From Novosphingobium resinovorum (GTDB taxonomy: Bacteria; Pseudomonadota; Alphaproteobacteria; Sphingomonadales; Sphingomonadaceae), in NCBI RefSeq assembly GCF_001742225.1, contig NZ_CP017077.1, positions 434,001 through 498,000 of the forward strand: a DNA stretch of 64,000 nt, given 5' to 3'. Below the pieces are notes generated by a model, which worked only from the letters and a program-made list of their open reading frames with translations, did not search any database and had not been told where the DNA came from. A program made the translations under genes and the position numbers. Shown here piece by piece: positions 17,291 to 27,610 of this stretch. How positions within the stretch are numbered: position 1 is the first letter of the stretch; each line of letters opens with the position of its first letter.

Positions 17291-18687
17291 GCGGGCGCGG
17301 CCTGTGCCGTCCCGCGCACCAGCAGCACCGCGATCGCGCAGGAGGCGAGGCGGGTGCGCAGGCTGTCGGCACGGCTGGTGAGGATGATCGGCACGCGCGC
17401 CCCCAGCACCACGCCCGCCGCGTCCGCGCCGCCCAGGAAGGTGAGCTGCTTGGCCAGCATGTTGCCGGCTTCCAGATTGGGCACGACGAGTACGTCCGCC
17501 TTGCCCGCCACCGGAGAGGCGATGCCCTTCTCGCGCGCGGCGGCCTCGCTGATCGCGTTGTCGAAGGCCAGCGGCCCGTCGAGCAGGCCGCCGGTGATCT
17601 GGCCGCGATCCGCCATCTTGCACAGCGCGGCGGCGTCCAGCGTCGATGGCATGGCGGGATTCACCGTCTCCACCGCCGCCAGGATGGCGACGCGGGGAAC
17701 CTCGATGCCGATCGCATGGGCCAGGTCGATGGCGTTGCGGATGATGTCCGCCTTTTCCGCCAGGGTCGGGGCGATGTTGATCGCGGCGTCGGTGATGATG
17801 AGCGGGTTGGGATGGTCGGGCACGTCCATCAGGTAGGCATGGCTGATGCGCCGCTCGGTGCGCAGGCCCGTGGCCGTGGCGACGACGGCACCGATCAGCT
17901 CGTCGGTATGCAGCGATCCCTTCATCAACAGCGCTGCCTCGCCCGCCCGCACCAGCGCGACCGCCTGCGCGGCCGAGGCATGGCTGTGCGCCACAGGGAC
18001 GAGGCGGTAGGCGGAGATGTCCCTGTCGGCCTCGGCAGCGGCGGCGCGGATGCGCGGTTCGGGACCGATCAGGATCGGGTCGATCAGGTTCGCCTGCGCG
18101 GCGTCGACCACGGCGATGATCGCGGCGGCGCTGCAGGGGTGGGCCACGGCCGTCTTCACCGGCTCGCCCGCGCGGGTCCGTTCGATCAGGCGGCGATAGC
18201 CGTCATGGTCGGAGACGCGGATGTCGGGCAGGGCCATGCGCGCACGGCGGACCTTCTCGGTGGGCGCCTTCACTTCGGCCTCGCCGGTGATGACGTCCTT
18301 GCCGTCCTGGTTGACGCAGCGGCAGTCGAGCACGACGTGCCCGTGTTCGCGCTTCTCCCGGACCGTGACCGAGGTAGTGATGGTATCGCCCACCCCTACC
18401 GGCCGCACGAAGCGCAGCGACTGGTTGAGATAGATCGCGCCCGGTCCCGGCAGTTCGGTTCCCAGCACGGCGGAGATCAGGCCGCCGCCCCACATGCCAT
18501 GCGCGATCACGCGCTGGAACATGTCCGTCGCGGCATATTCGGCATCGAGGTGCGCGGGGTTCACGTCGCCGGAGACGAGCGCGAAGAGCTGGATGTCCTC
18601 GGTCGTCAGCGTGCGGGTGGTGCTGGCGGTGTCTCCCACCCTCAGCTCGTCGTAAGTGCGGTTCTCGATCATCTCTGCGTCGTTCAT
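17287..18687 (-). CDS. pta: Bifunctional MaoC-domain / phosphate acetyltransferase
   Basis: A 466-aa fusion. The N-terminal hot-dog domain (about 1-140) carries the MaoC hydratase dyad region SGDVNPAHLDAEYA and AHGMWGGGLIS; the C-terminal PTA_PTB domain (about 150-466) runs to the end. The fusion type is common in alphaproteobacteria. It would turn acetyl-CoA (or butyryl-CoA) plus phosphate into the acyl phosphate for AckA, while the MaoC domain may hydrate crotonyl-CoA to (R)-3-hydroxybutyryl-CoA, a PHB precursor. ATG 18687 is one base after the phaC stop. Confidence 0.9.
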   Translation of the reverse strand: MNDAEMIENRTYDELRVGDTASTTRTLTTEDIQLFALVSGDVNPAHLDAEYAATDMFQRVIAHGMWGGGLISAVLGTELPGPGAIYLNQSLRFVRPVGVGDTITTSVTVREKREHGHVVLDCRCVNQDGKDVITGEAEVKAPTEKVRRARMALPDIRVSDHDGYRRLIERTRAGEPVKTAVAHPCSAAAIIAVVDAAQANLIDPILIGPEPRIRAAAAEADRDISAYRLVPVAHSHASAAQAVALVRAGEAALLMKGSLHTDELIGAVVATATGLRTERRISHAYLMDVPDHPNPLIITDAAINIAPTLAEKADIIRNAIDLAHAIGIEVPRVAILAAVETVNPAMPSTLDAAALCKMADRGQITGGLLDGPLAFDNAISEAAAREKGIASPVAGKADVLVVPNLEAGNMLAKQLTFLGGADAAGVVLGARVPIILTSRADSLRTRLASCAIAVLLVRGTAQAAPA

Positions 18688-18688
18688 G

Positions 18689-20446
18689 TCAGTGCTCCAG
18701 CACATAGGAGCCGGGGGCGGCCATCAGCGCGGCATAGCCCTTGTCCGGCGCGCCGACCGGCGGCGGGGCGACCGGGGTGCCCGAACGGGCATCGAGCCAT
18801 GCGCCCCATTCGGTCCACCAGCTTCCCTCCTTGCGCTCGGCGCGTTCGCGCCATTCCTCTGGGTCATAGGCGGTGCCGCCAGCCTCGCGCGCCAGCACCG
18901 CATAGCGTCGTCCCTTGTGCCCCGGTTCGGAGACGATGCCCGCATTGTGGCCCCCGCTGGTCAGCACGAAGCGGATTTCGGCCGGCGAAAGCATGTGGAT
19001 CTTGTGGACCGACCGCCAGGGCGCGACATGGTCGCGCTCGGTCCCGACCGCGAAGATCGGCAGGCGCAGGGCGGAAAGCGAGATGGTGCTGCCCTCGACC
19101 TTGTACTTGCCCTCGGCCAGGTCGTCCTCCAGGAACAGGCGGCGCAGGTACTGGCTGTGCATCGCATAGGGCATCCGGGTGCCATCGGCGTTCCAGGCCA
19201 TCAGGTCGTTCAGCGGCGCGCGCTCGCCCATCAGGTACGTGTTGAGCACCCGCGACCAGACCAGGTCGTTGGACTTGAGGATCTGGAACGCGCCGCCCAT
19301 CTGCGCGCTGTCGAGGTAGCCCCGGCTCCACATCATGTTTTCGAGCACGTTGAGCTGGGCCTCGTCGATGAACAGGCCAAGCTCGCCGGGCTCGCTGAAC
19401 TCGGTCTGCGCGGCCAGCAGGGTCATGCTGGCGAGCCGGTCGTCGCCGTCGCGCGCCATGGCCGCCGCCGCGATCGAAAGCAGCGTTCCGCCCAGGCAAT
19501 AGCCGGCGGCGTGGATCGCCCCCGCCCCGGTGATCGCCCCGATCGCATCGAGCGCCGCCATCGGGCCGAGCCCGCGATAGTCCTCCATGTCGAGGTTGCG
19601 ATCGCCGCCGCCGGGGTTGAGCCACGAGATCATGAAGACCGTGTAGCCCTGCCCGGTCAGCCATTTCACCAGCGAGTTCTGGGGCGACAGGTCGAGGATA
19701 TAGAACTTCATGATCCAGGCGGGCACGATCAGCACCGGCTCGGGACGGACCTTGTCGGTCGTCGGTTCGTACTGGATCAGCTCGATCAGGCGATTGCGGT
19801 AGACCACCTTGCCGGGTGCCGTCGCAACCGTTTCGCCCACGACGAAGGCGTCGGTGCCGATCGGCGGAGTGCCGCGCACTGCCTGCTGGATGTCCTCGAA
19901 CAGGCGGTGGAACCCTTCGACCAGGCACTGGCCGCCGGTTTCGAAGATGCGCTGCTGCAGGACGGGGTTGGTGGCGAGGAAGTTGCCCGGCGCCAGCGTG
20001 TCGAGCAACTGGCGGGCGGCGAATTCCACCATGTCCTCATGATGCTTGGTTATCCCGCCGATGCCGGTGGTCGCGGCGTGCCACCACTGCTGGTTGAGCA
20101 GGAAGGCCTGGACGAACAGGTTGAACGGCGCCGCGCGCCAGGCCGGATCGGCGAAGCGCTGGTCCTGGGGCAGCGGCGCGATCGCCGGTTCTGCGTCGGG
20201 ATCGCTGGCGCTGCGCACCGCGTAGTCGGCCAGGCGCATGACCTTGCGGCCGGTCTTGGCGGCGAGTTGCAGTTGCTTGCCCGGCGAGAACGCCAGGTGG
20301 ATCGCCCAGTCGGACCAGGCCTGCATCAGCGTGGCCGGGGACAGCCCATGCGTGATCTGCGCCAGCGCGGCGATCGCGGCGCGGTCGAGGGTTTCGGCGA
20401 TGCCGTCGAGCGGATCGGGTGCTTGCTGCGTGGGGGAAGCAGTCAT
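18689..20446 (-). CDS. phaC: Class I poly(3-hydroxyalkanoate) synthase
   Basis: A 585-aa PHA polymerase: N-terminal PhaC_N domain (about 90-260), then an alpha/beta hydrolase core with lipase-like box G-Y-C317-L-G-G, D472 (GTERDHVAPW) and H500 (SGGHNAG). It polymerises (R)-3-hydroxybutyryl-CoA on granules. Its size and single-subunit form fit class I. It is followed immediately by maoC-pta and is in the same direction as phasin and phaB upstream, with the efflux genes between them. Regulation through the FixLJ genes downstream is inferred. Confidence 0.95.
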   Translation of the reverse strand: MTASPTQQAPDPLDGIAETLDRAAIAALAQITHGLSPATLMQAWSDWAIHLAFSPGKQLQLAAKTGRKVMRLADYAVRSASDPDAEPAIAPLPQDQRFADPAWRAAPFNLFVQAFLLNQQWWHAATTGIGGITKHHEDMVEFAARQLLDTLAPGNFLATNPVLQQRIFETGGQCLVEGFHRLFEDIQQAVRGTPPIGTDAFVVGETVATAPGKVVYRNRLIELIQYEPTTDKVRPEPVLIVPAWIMKFYILDLSPQNSLVKWLTGQGYTVFMISWLNPGGGDRNLDMEDYRGLGPMAALDAIGAITGAGAIHAAGYCLGGTLLSIAAAAMARDGDDRLASMTLLAAQTEFSEPGELGLFIDEAQLNVLENMMWSRGYLDSAQMGGAFQILKSNDLVWSRVLNTYLMGERAPLNDLMAWNADGTRMPYAMHSQYLRRLFLEDDLAEGKYKVEGSTISLSALRLPIFAVGTERDHVAPWRSVHKIHMLSPAEIRFVLTSGGHNAGIVSEPGHKGRRYAVLAREAGGTAYDPEEWRERAERKEGSWWTEWGAWLDARSGTPVAPPPVGAPDKGYAALMAAPGSYVLEH

Positions 20447-20494
20447 TGGCCATACTCCAGGCGGATGATGGGAGGGAAGGGCGCGGCCCTCGCG

Positions 20495-20602
20495 TTACAG
20501 CCTGGCGAGGATCGCCACGAAGATGAACACGAGCAGGCCGAAGGCGACGAACGCGACCGTGAGGACGTCGAGCGATCGCAGAAAGCGGGTGATGATCTTC
20601 AT
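20495..20602 (-). CDS. 35-aa single-span membrane peptide
   Basis: MKIITRFLRSLDVLTVAFVA starts the peptide, followed by a strongly hydrophobic stretch ending ILARL; one membrane span covers about residues 13-33 with a basic N-terminus. ATG 20602 has GGAG about nine bases upstream and lies 13 bases after the permease stop. It is too short for most pipelines. Function unknown; it might be a subunit-like peptide of the adjacent ABC exporter or a granule/membrane factor. Confidence 0.55.
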   Translation of the reverse strand: MKIITRFLRSLDVLTVAFVAFGLLVFIFVAILARL

Positions 20603-20615
20603 GTCCGTGGCTCCG

Positions 20616-21734
20616 TCATCCCATCGCGCCGATCGTCCTGCGGAAGCGCGCAAGGGCGATGGCGAAGAAAAAGCCGCCAATGACGACCAGCGCCAGCAAC
20701 TGCGGCCACACCACGTCGAGCCCGGCGCCGCGATAGAGGATTGCCTGCGCCATCTTGACGAAGTGGGTGGTGGGCGCGGCGAGCATCAGTTGCTGCACGA
20801 TTTCGGGCATGCTCTCGCGCGGGGTCATGCCGCCCGACAGCAGTTGCAGCGGCAACAGCACCAGCATCAGCAACAGGCCGAACTGCGGCATGGAGCGTGC
20901 GATCGTGCCCATGAAGATGCCCATCGAGGTTGTCGCGAACAGGTGCAGGGCGGCCCCTGCCAGGAACAGCGGGATCGACCCTTCGATCGGCACCTGCAGG
21001 ATACCCTGGATCACTCCCGTCAGCGCGAAGGCGCAGGCCACGAGGACGACGACGCCCATCGACCACACCTTGCTGGCCATGATCTCGAACGGGGTGACCG
21101 GCATGACCAGCAGGTGCTCGATGGTGCCGTGCTCGCGCTCGCGGATGAGCGCTGCGCCGGTCAGCACGATCGACAGCATCGTAACGTTGTTGATGATCTC
21201 CATGACCGAGCCGAACCAGCTCTGCGCCAGGGTGGGATTGAAGCGTGCGCGCAGGGCGAGGTCGACCGGCGGCACCGTGGCCTTACGGGTGCCGCGCATG
21301 AATTCGCTGACTTCGCCCTGGACGATCTGCTGGATGTAGCTGCTGCCGGTGAAGGCCTGGCTCATGCGTGTGGCATCGACGTTGAGCTGGACACTGGGCT
21401 GGCGGCCGGCCAGCACGTCGCGCTGGAAGTCGGGCGGGATGTCCAGCGCGAAGGTATAGTCGCCCGCGTCCATGCCCGCGTCGGCCTCGCCCAGGCCGGT
21501 CATGGCGGGCGCGGTGAAGTGCGGGGGATAGAAGGCCCCGGCGATGCGGTTGGCCAGCGGCGACTGGTCCTCGTCGACGATTGCGATCGGCGCCTTGTGC
21601 AGCGTTTCGGGCATGCTCGACGCGGCGACGTAGATGCCCAGCGAAAAGGCATAGGCGATGAGCAGCAGCATCATCGGATCGCGCCACAGGCTGCGCAGTT
21701 CCTTGACGCCCAGGTTGAGGATGTTGGCGAGCAC
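20616..21734 (-). CDS. ABC-2 type permease (YhhJ-like)
   Basis: A 372-aa ABC-2 permease: one N-terminal span (about 23-40), a large periplasmic domain (about 45-175) with ALDIPPDFQRDVLAG, and a cluster of five spans in the C-terminal half. It begins three bases after the stop of the double-ATPase ABC gene and resembles its fused permease domain, so the two probably form a heteromeric exporter with the HlyD and outer-membrane factor genes upstream. Substrate unknown. Confidence 0.88.
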   Translation of the reverse strand: MLANILNLGVKELRSLWRDPMMLLLIAYAFSLGIYVAASSMPETLHKAPIAIVDEDQSPLANRIAGAFYPPHFTAPAMTGLGEADAGMDAGDYTFALDIPPDFQRDVLAGRQPSVQLNVDATRMSQAFTGSSYIQQIVQGEVSEFMRGTRKATVPPVDLALRARFNPTLAQSWFGSVMEIINNVTMLSIVLTGAALIREREHGTIEHLLVMPVTPFEIMASKVWSMGVVVLVACAFALTGVIQGILQVPIEGSIPLFLAGAALHLFATTSMGIFMGTIARSMPQFGLLLMLVLLPLQLLSGGMTPRESMPEIVQQLMLAAPTTHFVKMAQAILYRGAGLDVVWPQLLALVVIGGFFFAIALARFRRTIGAMG

Positions 21735-21737
21735 GGG

Positions 21738-24500
21738 TCAGCCCTCCTGCTTCTTGAGCAGCAGGGTGCAGGTGCCCAGCAGCACCGGCACCGCCAGCCC
21801 CAGCGCCAGCAGCGCCGGCCCTAGGTCGGCGAAGCCCAGCCCCTTGGAGAAGACGCCCCGGCAGATCGTCACGAAGTGAGTGGTGGGGAAGATCGTGCCG
21901 ATGATCTTGCCGCTGCCTTCCAGCGAAGACACCGGGTTGATAAGCCCCGAAAACTGCACGGCGGGCAGGATCGTGCCGATGGCGGTGGCGAAGATCGCGG
22001 CGATCTGGCTGCGCATGAAGATCGAGAACAGCAGGCCCAGTGCCGTCGCGCACAGGACGTAGAGCACCGCGCCGAGGGTCATCGCGGCGATGCTGCCGGT
22101 GATCGGCACGCCGAAGGGCAGCACTGCCAGCAGCACCAGCAGCACGTAGTTCAGCAAGGCCAGCGCGACATAGGGCAACTGCTTGCCCAGCAGGAACTCG
22201 ATCCGGCTGATCGGGGTCACGTAGAAGTTGATGATCGAGCCCAGTTCCTTCTCGCGCACCACGCTGAGCGCGGTGAGCATGGCGGGCAGCAGCAGCAGCA
22301 GGACCGGGATCACCGCCGGCGCGATGGCCACCAGGCTCTTGACGTCGGGGTTGTAGCGAAATCGCGTCTCCACCGTGACCAGCCCTGCGGCTGGCCGTGC
22401 GCCCAGTTCCTGCACGGCCATGTCGCCGAGCCATTGGGCGTGCATCGCCTGGATATAGCCCTGCACGGTTTCGGCCCGCTGGGGCATGGCACCGTCCATC
22501 CAGACGCCGATCTGCACCGGGTCGCCGCGTCGCAGGTCGCGCGCGAAGCCAGGCGGCAATTCGACGGCGAGGCTCAGTTCGCCCGAGCGCATCCGCTTGT
22601 CGAGCTGGGCATAGTCGGTGATCGGCGGACGTTCGATGAAATAGCGCGATCCCGAAAGGTTCAGTGCGTAGTTCTGGCTGGTCGATGTGCCGTCACGGTC
22701 GAGCACCGCGAAAGGCAGGTCCTCGACGTCCATGCTGATGCCGTAGCCCATGATGAACATCAGGATCACGCTGCCCAGCAGCGCCAGCGTAGCGCGGATG
22801 GGATCGCGGCGTAGCTCCAGCGCCTCGCGCCGGGAATAGCTGAGCATCCGCCGGGTGCTGAAACCGCGCCGGGGCTGGTGGCCGGGATCGGGAGCGGGAG
22901 GCGCTTCCCGGGCGGTCTGCGTCGCGGGGGCCGGGCGCTGTTCACCGACGGCATCCTCCAGGTAGGCGATGAACGCCTCTTCCAGGGTGGCGCTGCCGCG
23001 CTGCCGCACGATGCCTGCGGGGGTATCGCTGACCAGCACTTTGCCTGCGTGCATCAGCGAGATACGGTCGCAGCGCTCCGCCTCGTTCATGAAGTGGGTC
23101 GAGATGAAGATCGTCACCCGGTCGTTTCGCGACAGGTCGATCATCATTTGCCAGAACTGGTCGCGCGCGATCGGATCGACGCCTGAGGTCGGCTCGTCGA
23201 GGATCAGCATATCGGGCTTGTGGATCATCGCCACCGCGAGCGAGAGGCGCTGACGCTGGCCGAGCGGCAACCCATCGGGCAGTGCGTCCATGATGTCCGC
23301 CAGGCCGAAGCGCTGGGCCATTTCCGTCACGCGGTCCTCGATCCGGGGCGCCGGAACGTGGAACAGGCGGGCGTGAAGCTCCAGGTTCTGCCGCACGCTC
23401 AGTTCGGAGTAGAGCGAGAACGCCTGGCTCATGTAGCCCACCCGTTGCCGGGTGGCCATGTCTTCGTTCTCCACCTCGCGGCCGAACAGCCAGGCCTGCC
23501 CCTCGCTGGCCTTTAGCAGGCCGGTGAGCATCTTCATGGTGGTCGACTTGCCGCAGCCGTTGGAGCCGAGGAACCCGAAAATCTCGCCACGCTCGATGCG
23601 AAAGTCGACGTGGTCGACGGCGGTGAAGTCTCCGAAGCGCATGGTGAGGCCCTTCGCCTCGATCGCCACGTCGTCGTCCACGTCCTGCCTAGGCGGGATG
23701 GAAACCGCCTTGTGCCCGCGCCGCCGGTCTTCGGGCAGGAGCGCGATGAACGCCTTTTCCAGCGTCTGTTCGCCGGTCTTCTCGTAGAAATCCCCGGTCG
23801 TGCCCGTCGCCAGGACTTTCCCGGCGTCTATCGCGACCAGCCAGTCGAAGCGCTCGGCTTCCTCCATGTAGGCGGTGGCGACCAGTACGCTCATTTGCGG
23901 GCGATCGGCGCGGATGCGGTCGATCAGGTCCCAGAACTGGGCGCGAGACAGCGGATCCACGCCGGTTGTCGGCTCGTCCAGCAGCAGGAAGTCGGGATCG
24001 TGGATCAGCGCGCAGCACAGGCCCAGCTTCTGCTTCATCCCGCCCGACAGCTTGCCGGCCGGCCGGTCGCGGAAAGGGGCGAGGCCGGTCGCTTCCAGCA
24101 GGTCGGTGATGCGCCGCGCGCGCTCCGCACCGTCCTGCCCGAACAGGCGGCCGAAGAACTCCAGGTTCTCCACCACCGACAGCGTGGGATAGAGGTTCTT
24201 GCCCAGCCCCTGCGGCATATAGGCGATGCGCGGGCAGACCGCTTCGCGGTGGCGACGTTCGGCCATATCGCCGTCCAGCACCTCGACGCGCCCCTCCTGG
24301 ATCACGCGGGCACCGGCGATGAGCGAGAAGAGGCTGGACTTGCCGACCCCGTCCGGCCCGATCAGCGCCACCATGCGCCGGGCCGGGATGACGAGGTCGA
24401 CGCCGTCGAGCGCGCGGGTCCGGCCATAGGACTGGACCACGCCGGTCAGCCGGGCCGCCGCTTGCCCGGAATCGTCGATCTGCGGCGGGGAGGGGGTCAT
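21738..24500 (-). CDS. ABC exporter with two ATPase domains fused to a permease (RbbA/YhiH-like)
   Basis: A 920-aa protein: first ATPase with a variant Walker [10 protein letters not shown] and signature LSGGMKQK, second ATPase with GSNGCGKST and [12 protein letters not shown] (signature altered from LSGGQ), then an ABC-2 permease (about 560-920) with its own periplasmic loop. Start ATG 24500 overlaps the HlyD stop (ATGA); an upstream in-frame start at 24533 is less likely. Same layout as yhiI-yhiH-yhhJ of enterics. With HlyD and the outer-membrane factor it forms a tripartite efflux pump; the cargo is not known. Confidence 0.9.
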   Translation of the reverse strand: MTPSPPQIDDSGQAAARLTGVVQSYGRTRALDGVDLVIPARRMVALIGPDGVGKSSLFSLIAGARVIQEGRVEVLDGDMAERRHREAVCPRIAYMPQGLGKNLYPTLSVVENLEFFGRLFGQDGAERARRITDLLEATGLAPFRDRPAGKLSGGMKQKLGLCCALIHDPDFLLLDEPTTGVDPLSRAQFWDLIDRIRADRPQMSVLVATAYMEEAERFDWLVAIDAGKVLATGTTGDFYEKTGEQTLEKAFIALLPEDRRRGHKAVSIPPRQDVDDDVAIEAKGLTMRFGDFTAVDHVDFRIERGEIFGFLGSNGCGKSTTMKMLTGLLKASEGQAWLFGREVENEDMATRQRVGYMSQAFSLYSELSVRQNLELHARLFHVPAPRIEDRVTEMAQRFGLADIMDALPDGLPLGQRQRLSLAVAMIHKPDMLILDEPTSGVDPIARDQFWQMMIDLSRNDRVTIFISTHFMNEAERCDRISLMHAGKVLVSDTPAGIVRQRGSATLEEAFIAYLEDAVGEQRPAPATQTAREAPPAPDPGHQPRRGFSTRRMLSYSRREALELRRDPIRATLALLGSVILMFIMGYGISMDVEDLPFAVLDRDGTSTSQNYALNLSGSRYFIERPPITDYAQLDKRMRSGELSLAVELPPGFARDLRRGDPVQIGVWMDGAMPQRAETVQGYIQAMHAQWLGDMAVQELGARPAAGLVTVETRFRYNPDVKSLVAIAPAVIPVLLLLLPAMLTALSVVREKELGSIINFYVTPISRIEFLLGKQLPYVALALLNYVLLVLLAVLPFGVPITGSIAAMTLGAVLYVLCATALGLLFSIFMRSQIAAIFATAIGTILPAVQFSGLINPVSSLEGSGKIIGTIFPTTHFVTICRGVFSKGLGFADLGPALLALGLAVPVLLGTCTLLLKKQEG

Positions 24501-25570
24501 CGCGCGACATTCACCATGAGATTGGCAGGCCACTCGATCCTGGGATCGATGCGCACGTAGGCCATGCCGGGCAGCCCGGTCTTGACTTGCGCGATGTGCT
24601 TGTCGAGCAGCGCCGGATCGATCCGCGCCTTGACGCGGAACATCAGCTTCTGGCGCTCATTCTCGGTTTCGACGGTCTTGGGCGTGAACTGCGCGACGTC
24701 CGCCACGAACGAGACCTTGGCGGGGATGACATAGCCCGAGGCGGCATCCAGGACGATCCGCACGTCGCTGCCCAGCGCCACGCGGCCGGCCACCGTTTCG
24801 GGCAGGAAGAACGTCATGTAGACGTCCGACAGGTTGACCAGGTTGAGCACGCGCCCGCCGCCGGCCACCACTTCGCCGGGCTGGGCGACGCGGTACTGGA
24901 CCCGCCCGGCGCGCGGCGCCTTGAGCGCGCTGTCGGCGATGTCGGCATCCAGCCTGCGGATCGTCGCGCGGACGGCGTCGACGTTCGAGCGCGCGCCGAT
25001 CACTTGGCTGCGGGCGGTGCCGATGGCGGCGTCCACGGCGGCAAGCTGCGCGCGCGAGGCTTCCAGCGAGGCCGCCGTACCTTCTACGCGGGCCTGGTCG
25101 TCGTCGCGCTCCTGCACCGGGGTCGCGCCTTCGCGCGCCAGAGTCTCGGAGCGCCCGAGGCGCTTGCGCGCGGCGTTCAGTTCGGCCTCGCGCTGGCGCA
25201 CGCCGGCCATCGCGGCGGCGCGTTCGCTCTGGCGCTGGGAGACCTGGCTTTCGGCGATCTGGATCGCGTTGACCGCTTGCTGCAACTGCGCCTCGGCTTC
25301 CTGGCGCTGCGCGTTCAGGACATCGACATCCATGTGGGCGACCACTTGTCCCGCCTTCACGAAATCGCCCTCTTCGGCGACGATATCGAGGATGCGGCCC
25401 GGCGACTTGGCGGAAACGTCGATTTCCACCGCCTCGATCCGGCCGTTCCCGCCGATGATCCCTTCGGGCAGGCCACCCGGCTTGAAGGTCTGCCACAGCA
25501 GGAATCCACCCAGCAGCACCACCGCGGCGATGCCCCCGCGTGCGAGCCAGCGTCGGTCGATCGTCTTCAT
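24497..25570 (-). CDS. HlyD/EmrA-type membrane fusion protein
   Basis: A 357-aa periplasmic adaptor: N-terminal anchor (about 13-27), biotinyl-lipoyl half ([20 protein letters not shown]), a long alanine/glutamine-rich coiled-coil hairpin (about 85-210), second lipoyl half ([14 protein letters not shown]) and beta-barrel. It links the ABC exporter to the outer-membrane factor. It overlaps both neighbours by ATGA, showing strict co-translation. Confidence 0.9.
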   Translation of the reverse strand: MKTIDRRWLARGGIAAVVLLGGFLLWQTFKPGGLPEGIIGGNGRIEAVEIDVSAKSPGRILDIVAEEGDFVKAGQVVAHMDVDVLNAQRQEAEAQLQQAVNAIQIAESQVSQRQSERAAAMAGVRQREAELNAARKRLGRSETLAREGATPVQERDDDQARVEGTAASLEASRAQLAAVDAAIGTARSQVIGARSNVDAVRATIRRLDADIADSALKAPRAGRVQYRVAQPGEVVAGGGRVLNLVNLSDVYMTFFLPETVAGRVALGSDVRIVLDAASGYVIPAKVSFVADVAQFTPKTVETENERQKLMFRVKARIDPALLDKHIAQVKTGLPGMAYVRIDPRIEWPANLMVNVAR

Positions 25571-27024
25571 CGTGTCTGTTCCCCCTCGGGACGGGTATTG
25601 TCCTGCGGCGCGGCGTCATCGGCGAAGCCCCCGCCGAGCGCTGCGTAAAGCGCGACCGCGCTGGCGAAATGGGCGCGCCGCAACTGGACCAGCGCCTGTT
25701 CGGTCTCGAACAGGTCGCGCTGGGCGTCGAGCACTTCCAGATAGGCGGAACGGCCGTAGTCGAAGCGCAATTGCGCAAGGCGCGCGCGTTCCTGCAGGGC
25801 GTCGAGCATCTGGCTCATGCTGCCGATCTGCAGCGCCAACTTGCGGCGGCGCACCAATGCATCGGAAACGTCGCGGAAGGCGCCCTGGATCGTGCGTTCG
25901 TAATCGGCCACGGCGATTTCGCGGCGGGCCTTGGCCAGGTCCAGGTTGGCCGCGTTACGTCCGCCGTTGAAGATCGGCAGGGTGATCGTCGGGGTGAACG
26001 ACCAGACGCGGCTGCTGCTCTCGAATAGGCCGTCAAGTTCGGTGCTCGCGGTGCCGAACGCACCGGTGAGATTGATGTTGGGCAGGAACGCCGCGCGCGC
26101 CGCGCCGATGTTGGCGTCGGCCGCGCGCAAGGCGTGCTCGGCGGCCAGCACGTCGGGGCGGTGGACCAGCAGGTCCGATGGCAGCCCCGCCGGCAGGTAT
26201 GCCTCGGACGTGGCTTCCGCGAGCCCCACCGGGCCGGGCGTGATCGTCACCGGCGCGCCGACCAGCAGCGCCAGCGCGTTGCGGTTGATCGCGCGGTCCT
26301 GGCCCAGGGCTTGCTGCGCCGTCTGCGCCTGCGCGAGCAGGGTCTGCGCCTGCGTCATTTCCAGCTTCGAGCCCGCGCCCGTCTCATAGCGGCGACGCAT
26401 GATCCGCAGCGAATCCTCGCGCGTGGCGATCGTGCGGTCGGCGAGGGCGAGGCGTTCCTCGTATTCGCGTTCCAGCAGGTAGCCGTTGGCGACCTGGGCG
26501 ACCAGGCCCGTGGCGACGGCGCGCCTCGCCTCCTCGCTTGCCAGGAACTGCCAGCGAGCGGCATCGCGCAAGTTGCGCAGCCGGCCCCAGAAGTCGATCT
26601 CCCAACCGGCGCTCAACTGCGCCGAGAGTTGCCTGGCCTCGAATGTGCCGGCATTTCCGGGCAGGTTGATGAACGAATCCCCGCGCGTTCCGGTGCCCAC
26701 TGCATCGAGCTGCGGATAGAGCGGCGCGCCCTGGATGCGATAGGCGGCGCGCGTTTCGGCAACCCGGCCGGCGGCAACCCGCAAGTCGCGATTGTGATCG
26801 AGCGCCTGCGCGATCAGGGTTCGAAGCTGGGGCTCGGGAAAGAAATCGTGCCATCCGATGCGCGCGATCGAGGGCCCTCTGGCGATCACTTCGCCATAGG
26901 CCGGCGGCACCGGCGGCTCGGGCGTGACATGCGCCGGAGCGAACGAACAGGCATCCAGTAGCAGTACGACCGGCAGCATGGCCAGCCACGGTGCACCTGG
27001 GGGCCCGATATTCGCATGTCTCAC
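25567..27024 (-). CDS. Outer-membrane efflux factor lipoprotein (NodT/OprM family)
   Basis: About 485 aa from GTG 27024, seven bases after GGAG; the longer reading to 27450 lacks support and would overlap the phasin gene. The N-terminus carries a lipobox, LLLDAC26, then two OEP repeats with typical ANLDLAKARREIAVADYE and DAQRDLFETEQALVQL. It forms the trimeric outer-membrane channel of the tripartite pump with the HlyD and ABC genes, to which its stop is coupled (ATGA). Confidence 0.9.
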   Translation of the reverse strand: MRHANIGPPGAPWLAMLPVVLLLDACSFAPAHVTPEPPVPPAYGEVIARGPSIARIGWHDFFPEPQLRTLIAQALDHNRDLRVAAGRVAETRAAYRIQGAPLYPQLDAVGTGTRGDSFINLPGNAGTFEARQLSAQLSAGWEIDFWGRLRNLRDAARWQFLASEEARRAVATGLVAQVANGYLLEREYEERLALADRTIATREDSLRIMRRRYETGAGSKLEMTQAQTLLAQAQTAQQALGQDRAINRNALALLVGAPVTITPGPVGLAEATSEAYLPAGLPSDLLVHRPDVLAAEHALRAADANIGAARAAFLPNINLTGAFGTASTELDGLFESSSRVWSFTPTITLPIFNGGRNAANLDLAKARREIAVADYERTIQGAFRDVSDALVRRRKLALQIGSMSQMLDALQERARLAQLRFDYGRSAYLEVLDAQRDLFETEQALVQLRRAHFASAVALYAALGGGFADDAAPQDNTRPEGEQTR

Positions 27025-27122
27025 ATGGTTTCTCCGCGCCGATGGATATGACCGGCCCCCGCTCGGCGGGTGGCGGGGGCCGGTCGGCCCGAGGAAGGGT
27101 GCGACCCTCAGGCTTTCGGGGC

Positions 27123-27545
27123 TCAGGCTTTCGGGGGTGTCTTCGCGGCGCCGCTCGTCGCGGGTGCCTTGGCGGGCGCGGCGGCGCCCTTCAGCCAAGG
27201 CGATGTGGCGCGTTCGAAGTAGGCGGCGAATTGGCTGGCGTCGCTCGTCTGCGCGAAAGCGGCGGCCCATGCGGCCTGCCATTCCTCGAAGGCCTGACGG
27301 GTGCCGGCAAGGGCTTCGTCGCGGTACGCTTCGAGGCCGGCCAGGGTTTCCCTGGCGGACGCGTCGCTGAACTTCGGGAACTTGCCCGGTTCCAGCCCCT
27401 TGAACTGCCCGAGGGCATCGGTGAACGACTTGCGGCCGATCTCGGCGCATTGGGTGCCGCCCGTCCGGGCGATTTCGGCAAGCGCGAGGGCAAGCTGGCC
27501 GTTGGCCCTGGCGAGGGTGACGAACTGTTCGATGGGGTATGTCAT
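27123..27545 (-). CDS. phaP: Phasin
   Basis: A 140-aa phasin-family protein: amphipathic helices (about 5-105) with EQFVTLARANGQLALALAEI, and a low-complexity Ala/Pro/Lys tail. Phasins coat PHB granules and steer granule size. It lies 65 bases after phaB and 98 before the efflux factor, same strand, so granule coat, precursor supply and polymerase genes are together. Start ATG 27545 is preferred because the upstream extension to 27665 runs into phaB. Confidence 0.85.
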   Translation of the reverse strand: MTYPIEQFVTLARANGQLALALAEIARTGGTQCAEIGRKSFTDALGQFKGLEPGKFPKFSDASARETLAGLEAYRDEALAGTRQAFEEWQAAWAAAFAQTSDASQFAAYFERATSPWLKGAAAPAKAPATSGAAKTPPKA

Positions 27546-27610
27546 GGCGGCGTCCTTTCTGGAAGAATGGCGCAGGCTGTCCCGGGGGGCTGGGCAGGCG
27601 GCGCCGGGTT

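Noticed and set aside
18656-20683. 675-codon plus-strand frame opposite phaC
   Set aside because: Shadow of phaC, which has its complete catalytic triad on the minus strand.
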